A stretch of DNA of 64,000 nt from Chitinophagaceae bacterium (GTDB lineage: Bacteria > Bacteroidota > Bacteroidia > Chitinophagales > UBA10324). Position numbers and translations under genes: made by a program. The stretch lies in NCBI GenBank assembly GCA_016704325.1, contig JADJAG010000004.1, forward strand, positions 310,001 to 374,000, read 5' to 3'. The first letter of the stretch is position 1, and every line of letters starts with the position of its first letter. Positions 53,569-63,317 of the stretch are shown piece by piece. Under the pieces are notes generated by a model. The model saw nothing but the letters and a program-made list of their open reading frames with translations. It was not told the DNA's origin and searched no databases.

Positions 53569-55419
53569 TTAATTCAACTCATCACCACGCAACTCCCTGA
53601 ACCGTTTCCTGGCTTCCACCACATAAATGCTGCCTTTGTATTTTAACAGGATGTCCTTATACAATTCCATTGCCTTCTCTTTGTTGTTGAGGTAACTCTC
53701 ATAGAGTTCAGCCAGCTGAAAAAGTGCATCATCAGCCAAGAGGTCAGTGGAGTAATTTTTGTCAACCTGTTCGAAGATAGCTGCTGCTTCGGAATAATTT
53801 TGCGTTGCGAGATAAACTCTTCCTTTGGAGAACAACACATCATCAGCAAGCGAATTTTTTGGAAAGGAAGCAGTAATGGAATCTAAGGTTTGAATAGCTG
53901 CATCAAATTTATTCTGAAAGATGAGCAGGTCGGCGCGGGAATACATTTCCATCGGAACGGTGGAGGTATCCAACCCCATGTTGTCTGTCATAAAAACCGA
54001 TAGTGCCAATGCATCATTGGCCACCAGTTCAGAGGTTGAACCTTTCAGTACATCCAACTGTGCCTGCGACCATGGAAAGTCACCCATGTAAAAACTCAGG
54101 TGTGCATTCTTAAACCGGGCTTCTTCTCCCAACTCATCTTCCTTAAAAGCTTTATCAACCTGAGAATAAAGTAAGGTGGCTTCCCACACTTCATTTTTTA
54201 TCAGGTTATAGTCTCCCAAATCCATCTTCAGGTAGCCGGTTAATTTTTTTTCATTCGTCGGGATATTCACTGCTTCCTGCGCAATGCTGATGGCTTTGTC
54301 AATATTGTGCAGGTATTTTGCCTCCAGGTTGGCATAATCGCGCATCGTTACCAGTGTCTGCGCACTCTTACCAAACTCGGTGAAATAAGATTCATAGCTT
54401 TTCTCCAGGCTGGTCAGTGCTTCAGGTGTATAGGTGTGCTGAACGGTAAGTTTTATTTTTTCCGTATTCAGTTCGCTGCTGCGTGCCGGCAGGTAGAGAA
54501 AGCTGTTTTTCCCTTTCTCTGTAATAATATAGCGGTATGCAATAAGTGCTGCATCGTAATTGCCTTCATCAAAAGCCGATTGCGCAAATTGAAATACACG
54601 CTGTCCTTCTTCTTTATTACGCTTGTCCAGCGCTTTCACCTGTTGAAAGGCTGAGGTAAAGTCCTTCTTTTGAATGAAGTACCAGATCAGCATTTCGGCA
54701 AATACTTCATTATCCGTTTTTTTCTGAATGCGGCGATACAATTCAGATTGCAGTTCACGTGCATAGTCAGCCGATTCTATTAAAGGCTGCAATTGCCCTT
54801 CCACTTCATCAGCCATGGACGGATTATAATCCACGATGCTGAGGTAAGCGTTGATGACATTAGGTACATCATTATTTTTCCTGTACAGAGATGCCAGTTC
54901 CGAAAGGAACAGATCAGAGTTTTCAGCATTGAATATTTTTCGTGCCCGCAGGTAACATTGAATCGCATAATCGTTTAAGGCAGCACTTTGAAACTTGTAA
55001 GCCAGCCGGTTAATCGCCGGCATATCCGGAGCAATCAATCTTATGGCTTCATCATATTGTGCGAAGGCAGCTTTATCATTATCCTGGAGGTGATACACAT
55101 TACCTAAGTCAACATAGTAGGTTAGATCTGCCGGAAATTTTTTAATCTGCTTCCTGATTACTTTTTCCGTTTCATCATATTGTTTTAATGCTATCAGGCT
55201 TTGAATATAGTTTTGGTAAAACAAAGAATTGGAAGGCGCTTTGTTATAAAGCTTTTCGTACATCACTGCTGACTTGTCATATTCACCCTTCTTGAAATAT
55301 TCGAGGGCAAGCTGCACGTCCTGTTGTGTTTGTGAAAATGACAACGTGGTTGCCATGCAGAACAGCAGCAGCAAACAACTCTTCTTAAGATACACTATTT
55401 CTAACTTTTGAATCGACAT
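53569..55419 (-). CDS. periplasmic tetratricopeptide-repeat protein
   Basis: 616 residues, with a signal peptide (about 12-30, LSFSQ; the first residues are basic) and about 12-14 TPR units from 33 to 610, such as ALEYFKKGEYDKSAVMYEKLYNKAPS at the start and ADDALFQLAELYESYLNNKEKAMELYKDIL at the end (shown in parts). TPR arrays of this type scaffold envelope complexes such as T9SS/gliding proteins or BamD-like assemblies; no specific partner is visible. No other domain is present. It may share regulation with the C25 protease, but the 177-base gap has no terminator. Confidence 0.85.
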   Translation of the reverse strand: MSIQKLEIVYLKKSCLLLLFCMATTLSFSQTQQDVQLALEYFKKGEYDKSAVMYEKLYNKAPSNSLFYQNYIQSLIALKQYDETEKVIRKQIKKFPADLTYYVDLGNVYHLQDNDKAAFAQYDEAIRLIAPDMPAINRLAYKFQSAALNDYAIQCYLRARKIFNAENSDLFLSELASLYRKNNDVPNVINAYLSIVDYNPSMADEVEGQLQPLIESADYARELQSELYRRIQKKTDNEVFAEMLIWYFIQKKDFTSAFQQVKALDKRNKEEGQRVFQFAQSAFDEGNYDAALIAYRYIITEKGKNSFLYLPARSSELNTEKIKLTVQHTYTPEALTSLEKSYESYFTEFGKSAQTLVTMRDYANLEAKYLHNIDKAISIAQEAVNIPTNEKKLTGYLKMDLGDYNLIKNEVWEATLLYSQVDKAFKEDELGEEARFKNAHLSFYMGDFPWSQAQLDVLKGSTSELVANDALALSVFMTDNMGLDTSTVPMEMYSRADLLIFQNKFDAAIQTLDSITASFPKNSLADDVLFSKGRVYLATQNYSEAAAIFEQVDKNYSTDLLADDALFQLAELYESYLNNKEKAMELYKDILLKYKGSIYVVEARKRFRELRGDELN

Positions 55420-55542
55420 AGCTTAAAATTACATCAAACTTCATCATTTCATGTTGTGGAATAACCAGCTGACCGGTTTTGATTAAATATAACCGATAGT
55501 ATGTTGATGCGTAAAAAAAAAATACACTGACTATTCATCTGC

Positions 55543-55962
55543 TCATTGTTGGTTGGCAACCGGCCTTGTATTCATAGCTGCATAGCCCCTGGAAAGCAGC
55601 CACCTGAAAATGACAATACCTGCAATGGCACCAATGGCATTGGCTAACATATCCATCCATTCAAACCTGCGATATTGCGTGAGTATGGGTTGTAAAGCTT
55701 CCACGGCTATTCCCAATCCTGCTGAAAACGCCAGTGTACCGGCGAAGATTGCATAACGGTATTTTTGCAGAGGCTGTTGCCGGAAGAAACTGCGCAGCAG
55801 GAGAAAACTCAATAACAAGTACATGGTAAAATGTACTGCCTTATCAAGGTATAGTTTTTGAAAAATGGATGGTTGCGGCCAGTCTTTAAGCGGCGCAAAT
55901 GACAGATAAAGTATCAGGAGCAGCCAAAGCAGGAAAATCCAGAAATGTTTTAAGAAGTTCAT
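55543..55962 (-). CDS. VanZ-family membrane protein
   Basis: 139 residues with four hydrophobic segments (about 8-22, 42-60, 68-88, 108-128), the VanZ-like pattern with DKAVHFTMYLLLSFLL and RRFEWMDMLANAIGAIAGI (shown in part). VanZ-like proteins are linked to teicoplanin resistance in Gram-positives, but here they are a widespread family of unknown function in Bacteroidetes, often next to gcvH. It is transcribed in the same direction as gcvH, 141 bases downstream of it. Confidence 0.85.
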   Translation of the reverse strand: MNFLKHFWIFLLWLLLILYLSFAPLKDWPQPSIFQKLYLDKAVHFTMYLLLSFLLLRSFFRQQPLQKYRYAIFAGTLAFSAGLGIAVEALQPILTQYRRFEWMDMLANAIGAIAGIVIFRWLLSRGYAAMNTRPVANQQ

Positions 55963-56103
55963 ATAAGTCGTTGCGACTGCAGGGCAGTAGAAGAAGAAAA
56001 ATCTGTTGCAGTGCCCGCTTCCTGCCGGAAATATTTAATGTTACGCTGCAACAAAGTTGCCGGCCGGTAACAGTATTGATCAACGTGGTTTCTTAAACGA
56101 AGC

Positions 56104-56484
56104 TTACTGACCTATTAACTGCCTGTAGGCGGTTGCATCCATCAGTTCATTCAACTCGGCGGTGTTTTGAATACTGATTTTCACCATCCAACCTTCGCCA
56201 TATGGGTCTTTATTTACAGTCTCCGGCTGGTCATTCAATGCGTGATTGACTTGTAATATGGTACCAGCCACAGGAAGAAAGAGGTCTGATACGGTCTTAA
56301 CGGCCTCTACAGTTCCAAATACCTCATCTTTTGCCAGCGACTTGCCTTCCGTGCCAATATCAACATATACAATATCACCCAATTCGCCTTGCGCAAATTC
56401 AGTGATGCCTACATAACCTTCATTGCCTTCTACCCTAACCCATTCATGGTCTTTGGTATACTTTAAATTGTCCGGGAAATTCAT
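56104..56484 (-). CDS. gcvH: glycine cleavage system H protein
   Basis: 126 residues. The lipoyl carrier of the glycine cleavage system: the lipoyl Lys63 sits in the signature EAVKTVSDLFLP. KDHEWVRVEG near 11-20, VGITEFAQGELGDIVYVD near 25-42 and NKDPYGEGWMVKI near 95-107 are all conserved. Partners gcvT and gcvP are not in the window. In many Bacteroidetes gcvH and a VanZ gene sit next to sprA; here they are in the same region but separated from it by 7 kb. Confidence 0.96.
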   Translation of the reverse strand: MNFPDNLKYTKDHEWVRVEGNEGYVGITEFAQGELGDIVYVDIGTEGKSLAKDEVFGTVEAVKTVSDLFLPVAGTILQVNHALNDQPETVNKDPYGEGWMVKISIQNTAELNELMDATAYRQLIGQ

Positions 56485-56551
56485 GTCGCTGTTTTTTTCG
56501 GCAGTAAAGGAACTTTAAAAAAGGTAAATAGGCAACTGCCGGCATAAAAAT

Positions 56552-56779
56552 CTATTCAGCATGGTCTTCTCCATCCATGTTTGGATGTTCCATCTTCTGA
56601 CTATCTGTCCGCTTCAGCACCATGCGCAATAAGCTCATTACAATAAATCCGGAACCCAATCCAATTAATATTCCGGCAGAAAGATCATTGTAATAATATC
56701 CGGTTGCAGTACCAATAAAGAAGCAAATTACCAATGCAAATGATGGTACAGCCTTTCTAAAACGCTTTCTCTCCGCCAT
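56552..56779 (-). CDS. small membrane protein with two hydrophobic segments
   Basis: 75 residues with a basic N-terminus (MAERKRFRKAV) and two hydrophobic segments (about 11-29 and 33-55) joined by a short YYNDLSAG turn. The tail is acidic (HPNMDGEDHAE). No family is recognised. Single gene, upstream of and in the same direction as gcvH with a 67-base gap. Confidence 0.55.
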   Translation of the reverse strand: MAERKRFRKAVPSFALVICFFIGTATGYYYNDLSAGILIGLGSGFIVMSLLRMVLKRTDSQKMEHPNMDGEDHAE

Positions 56780-56890
56780 CCGGTAAAAGTAGCAGAAAGA
56801 AATTTTCCATTAAATAAAATGGCAGCTACCCAACTAAAGACTGTCATTTTGCTCCTTTACACCTTCCTATGCTCTTCTCCGGCTTTGCCG

Positions 56891-56922
56891 CAACCATTCA
56901 ACCATTCAACCATTCAACCATC
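56891..56922. repeat. tandem CAACCATT octamer repeats
   Basis: CAACCATT/CAACCATC occurs four times in a row in the gap between two divergent genes (56780-56975). The preceding CCGGCTTTGCCG and the octamers resemble the CGGCTTCGCCGCAACAATTTAAC interior of the MITE-like element at 59768, so this may be a decayed piece of that family. Confidence 0.5.
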
Positions 56923-56975
56923 TTATCCAAAAACATTCCCCAATTCATACATTTAACCCATCAAAACCCTCCCTC

Positions 56976-57758
56976 ATGAAACTAAAAATCTTCCAGGTAG
57001 ATGCCTTCACTGATCATTTATTCGGCGGAAACCCTGCAGCTGTTTGTCCATTACAAGAATGGTTGCCTGCGGAAAAAATGCAGCAAATCGCTATGGAAAA
57101 TAATTTGTCGGAGACGGCTTTTTTTGTTCCTGTTGATGATGGCTATGAGCTGAAATGGTTTACACCGGTTACAGAAGTTAAGCTTTGCGGTCATGCTACA
57201 CTGGCATCAGGCCATGTTTTATATCATCACCTTGGCTATGTGAAGCCGGCTATCAGGTTCCATTCGAAAAGTGGTTTGCTTGGAGTAGAAAAAAATGGTG
57301 AATGGCTAACCTTGAATTTTCCCACCGACCATTTGAACTCCGTGGAAGTTCCTGAGCTATTGCGCAAGGGCTTGTATATTGAACCCGCTGAGGTTTGGAA
57401 GGGATTTGAGAATTACCTGGTGGTATTGAAAAGTGCGGAAGAAGTCTACCAATTGAAACCGGATTTTCGAATGCTTCAGCAACTGGATTCTTTGGGTGTG
57501 ATCGTTACAGCACGTGGCAATGATGTCGATTTTATCTCACGCTTTTTTGCGCCCGGTGCAGGTATTGACGAAGACCCTGTAACAGGTTCTGCACATACCT
57601 CTTTAACCCCTTATTGGGCTGCAAAAATGAATAAAACTGAATTCACGGCACGACAGGTATCCACAAGAGAAGGATATCTGAAATGCAAACTCCTTGGTGA
57701 AAGGGTAGAAATCAGCGGAAAGGCGGTAACTTATTTGGAAGGGGAGATTGCTATATAG
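56976..57758 (+). CDS. PhzF-family phenazine-biosynthesis-like isomerase/epimerase
   Basis: 260 residues, usual length. The two-domain diaminopimelate-epimerase-like fold is shown by QVDAFTDHLFGGNPAAVCPL (residues 5-24, in parts), NNLSETAFFVP near 42-52 with the catalytic Glu of this family, KWFTPVTEVKLCGHATLAS near 60-78, and GIDEDPVTGSAHTSLTPYW near 203-221. PhzF isomerises trans-2,3-dihydro-3-hydroxyanthranilate; most homologues act on other, unknown substrates. No phenazine genes are near, so the real substrate is unknown. Single gene. Confidence 0.92.
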   Translation: MKLKIFQVDAFTDHLFGGNPAAVCPLQEWLPAEKMQQIAMENNLSETAFFVPVDDGYELKWFTPVTEVKLCGHATLASGHVLYHHLGYVKPAIRFHSKSGLLGVEKNGEWLTLNFPTDHLNSVEVPELLRKGLYIEPAEVWKGFENYLVVLKSAEEVYQLKPDFRMLQQLDSLGVIVTARGNDVDFISRFFAPGAGIDEDPVTGSAHTSLTPYWAAKMNKTEFTARQVSTREGYLKCKLLGERVEISGKAVTYLEGEIAI

Positions 57759-57930
57759 TAATTGCTCATTTCACATTTATTGTGATTTACAGCTACCGCT
57801 TTTTATGAGGTGTTTGTTTCAAGGAGAATGAGTGCAGTTGCCATATATGAAATGCTATCGCCACCTGTTTCGAAATGCGTTTTTCCATTTTGTGTATTTT
57901 TGTTATTTCCATTCCTACAATCTTTCATAG

Positions 57931-59526
57931 ATGAAAATACCTTTCTTGCTTTTATTTTATACCATATTTTTTTTCTGCAGCGCCTGCCTTTTCGCACAAA
58001 TTCAACCCGCTATCGCCTGGCAAAAAACACTGGGTGGCCCGGGCAATGATATCATCGAAGATATTTATCCGACCTCAGATGGAAATTACATATTGTTTGC
58101 TTTGGCTGATTCATCCGGTGGTGATGTCGCGATTGACTGCCAGCCGCATGGCATTCACGATATCTGGATTTTCAAGATGGATCCTGCAGGTAACATCATC
58201 TGGCAAAAATGTTTTGGCGGTTCGAAGGAAGAGGGCAACCCCTATTCAAAAATTATTCAGACCAGTGATGGCGGATATCTTTTTATCACGGAGTCATGGT
58301 CCAGTGATTTTGATGTGGAAGGGCATCATGCTTACAGCGATGCATGGACTGTGAAACTTGATGCAGATGGAAATCTGCTCTGGGCGAAATCATTTGGCGG
58401 CTATATATATGATGTACCCAGAAATATTTATGAACTCCCCGGACAAAAGTATATGCTGTTATCACGTACTACTTCCTCTGATGGAGATGTTCCACCTTCC
58501 ATGGATTCTGTATTATCTGATGCATGGGTATTCATCATAGACGATGAGGGCAATATTGTAACCAACAAAATTTATGGTGGCACGGGTGATGATTCTTTTT
58601 TTAAGGCATTGCCCGCGGCTGATGGGAATATTGCTTTATTCGGATTAACATCATCTACCGATGGCGACCTGGCAGGTATGGGTGTGGACTCTGTAGACGG
58701 ATGGATGCTCATTATTGATACAGTTGGAAATATTGTTTCGGGGAAAGTGTACGGTGGACCTAACATTGAATATTTTTTTGATGCGCTAAATACTCCGGAT
58801 GGAGGTTACATTGCTTTTGGAGAAACGGGTGATCCTGCAGTTGCTGTGGAGAACGGTTACTGGCATGGCGACCAGGACTATTGGGCTGTTAAATTGGCTG
58901 CCGACGGTTCGGTGCAATGGCAGGGCATATACGGTGGTTCTGAACGCGAACAATTCAGAAGAGCGATGGCATTGCCTGATCACAGTGGATTCATGCTGGC
59001 CGGTTCTACCAATTCATTCGACGGCGACATCATTAACAATACCACCGATTCGGCACGTGACTGGTGGATATTACAGATTGACGAAAATGGCGTCATCTAC
59101 TCCAGTGTAGCATTAGGCGGAACAGGCACTGATTTCGCCTATGCAATTGCAGAACCGGGTATCGTTGTAGGTGGAACATTTTCTGATGATGGAGATGTGG
59201 TGGATCTGGATGGTACCGCTGATGGGTGGGTGATACAACTATCCTATGCTACCGGAGTACCTTCCTCACCGGAATCGCTCCAAACACTTCAGGTCTTTCC
59301 GAATCCGGCAAATAGTACTGTCCAATTACAAATGGACGATGATTTGCAACCAATGCGTTTAGAAATACGAAATGCATTAGGGCAATTAAGACACACCATA
59401 TCTGAGTTTTCAGCAACGGCCACTATCAATGTAACAGACTGGGTTCCGGGTCTTTATTTTATTGTTGTTTCATTGGAGTCAGGTCAAATGGCGCCGCTTG
59501 TTCGCAGCTTTGAAGTGATACATTGA
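57931..59526 (+). CDS. secreted T9SS protein with a DUF5074-like propeller
   Basis: 531 residues: signal peptide (about 1-20, CSACLFAQ), about seven propeller-like repeats between 25 and 440, each with GG(T/P)xxD..., a hydrophobic core such as YWAVKLAADGSVQWQ and DGDI- or DGDV-type turns, then a T9SS sorting domain (about 450-531, VFPNPANSTVQL... to LVRSFEVIH). Exported to the surface by T9SS; function not known. The gap to the next gene (59527-60246) holds the third MITE and no gene. Confidence 0.85.
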   Translation: MKIPFLLLFYTIFFFCSACLFAQIQPAIAWQKTLGGPGNDIIEDIYPTSDGNYILFALADSSGGDVAIDCQPHGIHDIWIFKMDPAGNIIWQKCFGGSKEEGNPYSKIIQTSDGGYLFITESWSSDFDVEGHHAYSDAWTVKLDADGNLLWAKSFGGYIYDVPRNIYELPGQKYMLLSRTTSSDGDVPPSMDSVLSDAWVFIIDDEGNIVTNKIYGGTGDDSFFKALPAADGNIALFGLTSSTDGDLAGMGVDSVDGWMLIIDTVGNIVSGKVYGGPNIEYFFDALNTPDGGYIAFGETGDPAVAVENGYWHGDQDYWAVKLAADGSVQWQGIYGGSEREQFRRAMALPDHSGFMLAGSTNSFDGDIINNTTDSARDWWILQIDENGVIYSSVALGGTGTDFAYAIAEPGIVVGGTFSDDGDVVDLDGTADGWVIQLSYATGVPSSPESLQTLQVFPNPANSTVQLQMDDDLQPMRLEIRNALGQLRHTISEFSATATINVTDWVPGLYFIVVSLESGQMAPLVRSFEVIH

Positions 59527-59767
59527 AAGAGAAATTTTTTCCACCCTTACAATCAACTGCAACCTGCATGTTGATTCATTTGAGCGAGGCTGTTTATATA
59601 ACAGTATGAACGATAGTTTTCATCATGATAGATGAAGCTTGATAGAGCGCACGACACGCTTTACTATTTGAGAAGGAAAGAAATTGGCACCCTGAATTAC
59701 TATTGGTGGCAGTGCGCTTAATTATCTTATGACAAGTAAGTGCATTTTGTCGTGTAGGTATGTAATC

Positions 59768-59986
59768 ACCAGTACGACAAATTGGATATTGATTATAGGG
59801 TGTTGAAATTGAGTATTGAGTATAAAGTATTTGAGTAAGTGAGTAAAGCAGTGTAGTGATTACAGAATAGCACGTAACCGGCTTCGCCGCAACAATTTAA
59901 CAATTTAACAATTTAGCCATTTAACCATTTAACCATTTAACCCATCAACCATTGCTTGACAAGATGAAAGAATTGTCGTACCCCCC
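59768..59986. mobile_element. MITE-like element, copy C (219 bp)
   Basis: The flanks ATGTAATC (59760-59767) and ATGTAATC (59987-59994) are a perfect 8-bp target duplication. The left end ACCAGTACGACAAATTG and right end TTGTCGTACCCCCC share the inner TACGACAAATT/TGTCGTAC core with copies A and B, though the outer bases have drifted. The interior (GAGTATTGAGTA, GTAGTGATTACAGAATAGCA, CAATTTAAC runs) matches copy B. It has no coding capacity. Confidence 0.8.
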
Positions 59987-60246
59987 ATGTAATCAGTATC
60001 AACTGTTTTCTCCTTGAATTCCCTATCTTCGACGTTCCAAAAAAATCAGGCCTATCGACACCACTTTTTACCCAAAATCGTAAATCATTTTTTTTCTGTT
60101 GCAAGCTGCTCATTGCCGGTATGATATCTTTTTTAAACCAAGGGTATTGTTGCAGGTATTTATTGGGCATTTGCCAACTATGCATGTGAAGACTGATTTG
60201 CATTTATCATGTTTTCTACCGGAAAGGATTCGGGTAAAAATTTAGT

Positions 60247-62517
60247 ATGGCTGTAAAAATTAGTAAGAAGGATGCCCTGAACTATCACAGTATGGGTCGT
60301 CCTGGAAAGATTGAAGTGGTGCCTACCAAGGAAACCAAGACACAGCGTGACCTTGCATTGGCCTATTCGCCCGGCGTAGCAGAGCCTTGTCTTGAAATTG
60401 CCGAAGACAAAGAGAAGGTCTATACCTATACGGCCAAAGGAAACCTTGTAGCTGTTATTACCAATGGATCAGCTGTACTGGGCTTAGGTAATATAGGTCC
60501 TGAAGCGGCCAAGCCGGTAATGGAAGGAAAGGGATTACTCTTTAAGATTTTTGCCGATATCGATGTTTTTGATATTGAGCTTAATGCTTTTGATATTGAA
60601 AGTTTTGTTGCTGCAGTAAAGGCCATGGAGCCTACATTCGGCGGCATCAACCTCGAAGACATCAAATCGCCTGATTGTTTTGAGATCGAAGCACGCCTGC
60701 GAAAGGAAATGAATATACCGGTGATGCATGATGATCAGCACGGTACAGCCATCATTTCCGGTGCGGCCCTGCTCAATGCCCTTGAAATTGTAGGTAAGAA
60801 GATCAGCAAAGTGCGGGTAGTGGTTTCCGGTGCCGGCGCTGCCGCTATTTCCTGCGCTAAGCTCTACATGTTTTTAGGGGTGAAGAAGGAGAATATCCTG
60901 TTGATAGATCGTTCCGGTGTGATACGCAGTGATCGCGAATCCATTGATAAATACAAAAAGTCTTTTGCTACTTCCCGTGAAGTGCATACGCTGGAAGATG
61001 CGTTGAAGGATGCCGATGTCTTTCTTGGATTATCCAAGGGAAATATCGTAACGAAAGAAATGGTAAAAACCATGGCAAAGGATCCGATCATTTTTGCCCT
61101 GGCGAATCCTGATCCGGAAATACCTTATAACGAAGCCCTCGAAGCAAGGCCTGATGCCATTATTGCCACAGGCCGTTCTGATTATCCTAACCAGGTAAAT
61201 AATGCCTTAGGTTTTCCTTTTATTTTCCGTGGCGCATTGGATGTAAGGGCAAAAGAGATTAATGAAGCAATGAAACTGGCGGCCGTTCATGCATTAGCAG
61301 AATTGGCCAAAAAGCCTGTACCTGATATGGTGAACATGGCTTATAATGAAAAGAACTTTTCTTTCGGAAAGGAATACATCATACCCAAGCTGATTGATCC
61401 AAGATTGCTGACTGCAGTAGCGCCTGCCGTTGCAAAAGCAGCGATAGATTCAGGTGTGGCAAGGCACATCATCACCGATTGGGATGCCTATACCAATGAG
61501 CTGTCGAGGAGACTTGGTAAAGATGACGCTATCGTGCGCGTTATGGTAAACAAAGCCCGGCAGGATCCGAAACGTGTGGTGTTTTCTGAAGCCGATAACT
61601 TCAAGATATTGAAAGCCGCACAAATAGTGAATGAAGAAGGGATTGCCAAACCGATCCTGCTGGGCCCGGAAAAGAAAATTCGTGACATCATTGCCGAAAA
61701 TGGACTCGACCTCGAAGATGTTCCAATCATAGATCCTAACATACAGGAGATGGAACCCATGCGTACCAGCTATGGTGAATGGCTTTTCGAAAAAAGAAAA
61801 CGCAAAGGGCTTACCCTGTATGAAGCAAAAAAGCTGATGCGCGACCGTAACTATTTCGGAGCCATGATGGTGATGGAAGGGGAGGCGGATGCATTGATTT
61901 CAGGCCTTACGCGTAACTATGCGCAAACAATAAGGCCGGCCTTGCAGGTAATAGGTACAAGAGATGATGTAACAAAGGTGGCCGGTATGTACATCATGCT
62001 CACCAAGCGCGGGCCGTTGTTTTTTGCTGATTGTACGGTAAATGTAAATCCTACCGCCGATGACCTTGCTGACATTGCTACGCTTACTGCCAATGCAGTA
62101 CGGCAACTGAATATTCAACCGCGTATTGCCATGTTATCCTATTCCAATTTTGGATCTACTAAAGGCAAGGAACCTGAAGCAGTTGCACAGGCAGTGCAGA
62201 TGCTGCGTTCCCGCTATCCTGGAATGATCGTGGATGGAGAGATGCAGGCCAATTTTGCTTTCAATACCGAATTGCTGAAAGACAATTACCCTTTTTGTGA
62301 ATTGACACAGGATGGAGCCAACACCCTGATCTTTCCAAATCTTTCAGCAGGAAATATAGCGTACAAGCTGATGCAGTCGCTCGGTGCCGGTGAAGCCATC
62401 GGCCCCATATTACTGGGCTTGAAAAAATCGGTGCACATTTTACAGTTGGGCAGTTCCGTGCGCGAAATAGTGAATATGGTTACCATTGCAGTAATTGATG
62501 CACAATCGAAAAGATAG
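60247..62517 (+). CDS. maeB: NADP-dependent malic enzyme with C-terminal phosphotransacetylase-like domain
   Basis: 756 residues. The N-terminal malic enzyme (about 1-425) decarboxylates malate to pyruvate with NADP; ALAYSPGVAEPCL near 40, VMHDDQHGTAIISG near 160 and VVSGAGAAAISCAKL near 197-211 are conserved, as is ATGRSDYPNQVNN near 315. The C-terminal part (about 430-756) is a phosphate acetyl/butyryltransferase-like domain (LKAAQIVNEEGIAKPILLG, in parts; LGLKKSVHILQLG), which in such fusions is regulatory and binds acetyl-CoA. It is 3 bases before ruvA, so maeB-ruvA(-sprA) is likely one transcript. Confidence 0.95.
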   Translation: MAVKISKKDALNYHSMGRPGKIEVVPTKETKTQRDLALAYSPGVAEPCLEIAEDKEKVYTYTAKGNLVAVITNGSAVLGLGNIGPEAAKPVMEGKGLLFKIFADIDVFDIELNAFDIESFVAAVKAMEPTFGGINLEDIKSPDCFEIEARLRKEMNIPVMHDDQHGTAIISGAALLNALEIVGKKISKVRVVVSGAGAAAISCAKLYMFLGVKKENILLIDRSGVIRSDRESIDKYKKSFATSREVHTLEDALKDADVFLGLSKGNIVTKEMVKTMAKDPIIFALANPDPEIPYNEALEARPDAIIATGRSDYPNQVNNALGFPFIFRGALDVRAKEINEAMKLAAVHALAELAKKPVPDMVNMAYNEKNFSFGKEYIIPKLIDPRLLTAVAPAVAKAAIDSGVARHIITDWDAYTNELSRRLGKDDAIVRVMVNKARQDPKRVVFSEADNFKILKAAQIVNEEGIAKPILLGPEKKIRDIIAENGLDLEDVPIIDPNIQEMEPMRTSYGEWLFEKRKRKGLTLYEAKKLMRDRNYFGAMMVMEGEADALISGLTRNYAQTIRPALQVIGTRDDVTKVAGMYIMLTKRGPLFFADCTVNVNPTADDLADIATLTANAVRQLNIQPRIAMLSYSNFGSTKGKEPEAVAQAVQMLRSRYPGMIVDGEMQANFAFNTELLKDNYPFCELTQDGANTLIFPNLSAGNIAYKLMQSLGAGEAIGPILLGLKKSVHILQLGSSVREIVNMVTIAVIDAQSKR

Positions 62518-62520
62518 GTC

Positions 62521-63120
62521 ATGTTAGCATACATACAGGGAAATATCACATCAAAAACGCCGACGCATGTAATCATAGAGTCGGGAGGATTGGGTTATTT
62601 CGTCAATATTTCACTGAACACTTATGTAAAGATTCAGGATAAATCATCCTGCAAGCTGCATACATATCTGCACCTGGGAGGCAGCCTGCAAAGTCCGATT
62701 ACCATTTCTTTATACGGCTTTTTTGAAGAGGCAGAGCGCCAGATTTTTATTGAATTGCTTGGAATCTCCGGTGTGGGCGCAGCAACCGTACGCATGATCC
62801 TGTCTTCCATGACGGCCGAAGAGATTCAACGGGCCATCGTTACAGAAAATGTGAAATTATTGGAGAGTATTAAAGGGATCGGACCAAAAACGGCGAAGCG
62901 GATTATTCTTGAATTGAAGGACAAATTTGGTAAAAACCATTTACTCACAACTGCTCCTTTACAGGGAAGTAATAATGTAAAGGAGGAAGCGTTAAGTGCA
63001 CTCGTTATGCTGGGATTTTCAAGGTTGCAGGCTGAACAGGCCGTTCAAAAAGTAATGGCAGCCAGTCAGCGCGATTTATCAACAGAAGAGTTGATCAAGC
63101 AAACATTAAAAGCAATCTAA
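62521..63120 (+). CDS. ruvA: Holliday junction DNA helicase subunit RuvA
   Basis: 199 residues. Three RuvA domains are visible: the OB-like N-terminus (MLAYIQGNITSKTP... GLGYFVNIS), the two helix-hairpin-helix motifs in the middle (LLGISGVGAATVRMIL and ESIKGIGPKTAKRII, about 78-93 and 117-132) and a C-terminal UBA-like domain (EEALSALVMLGFSRLQAEQAV, in parts). RuvA tetramers hold the four-way junction for RuvB. It starts 3 bases after maeB. ruvB is not in the window. Confidence 0.97.
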   Translation: MLAYIQGNITSKTPTHVIIESGGLGYFVNISLNTYVKIQDKSSCKLHTYLHLGGSLQSPITISLYGFFEEAERQIFIELLGISGVGAATVRMILSSMTAEEIQRAIVTENVKLLESIKGIGPKTAKRIILELKDKFGKNHLLTTAPLQGSNNVKEEALSALVMLGFSRLQAEQAVQKVMAASQRDLSTEELIKQTLKAI

Positions 63121-63317
63121 ATCGGACTTTTCCGGCAACTGTGGTCGACCGGTAAAAACTGCAAGTTTATTTTTCAAACAAAAATTAACAATTTGCCGCT
63201 TTAACTACATCACCGGAATCAATGCATTGCCAGTTTGCTGAAACAGTAAACTGCTACAATAATAAATGGTTTGTTTCACGGTATGTATTTTATTTGCAGC
63301 CTTAAAAATAGTGTGGC

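Noticed and set aside
59937..60203. 88-codon open frame spanning the MITE right end
   Set aside because: It crosses the terminal repeat and has no domain or ribosome-binding context.
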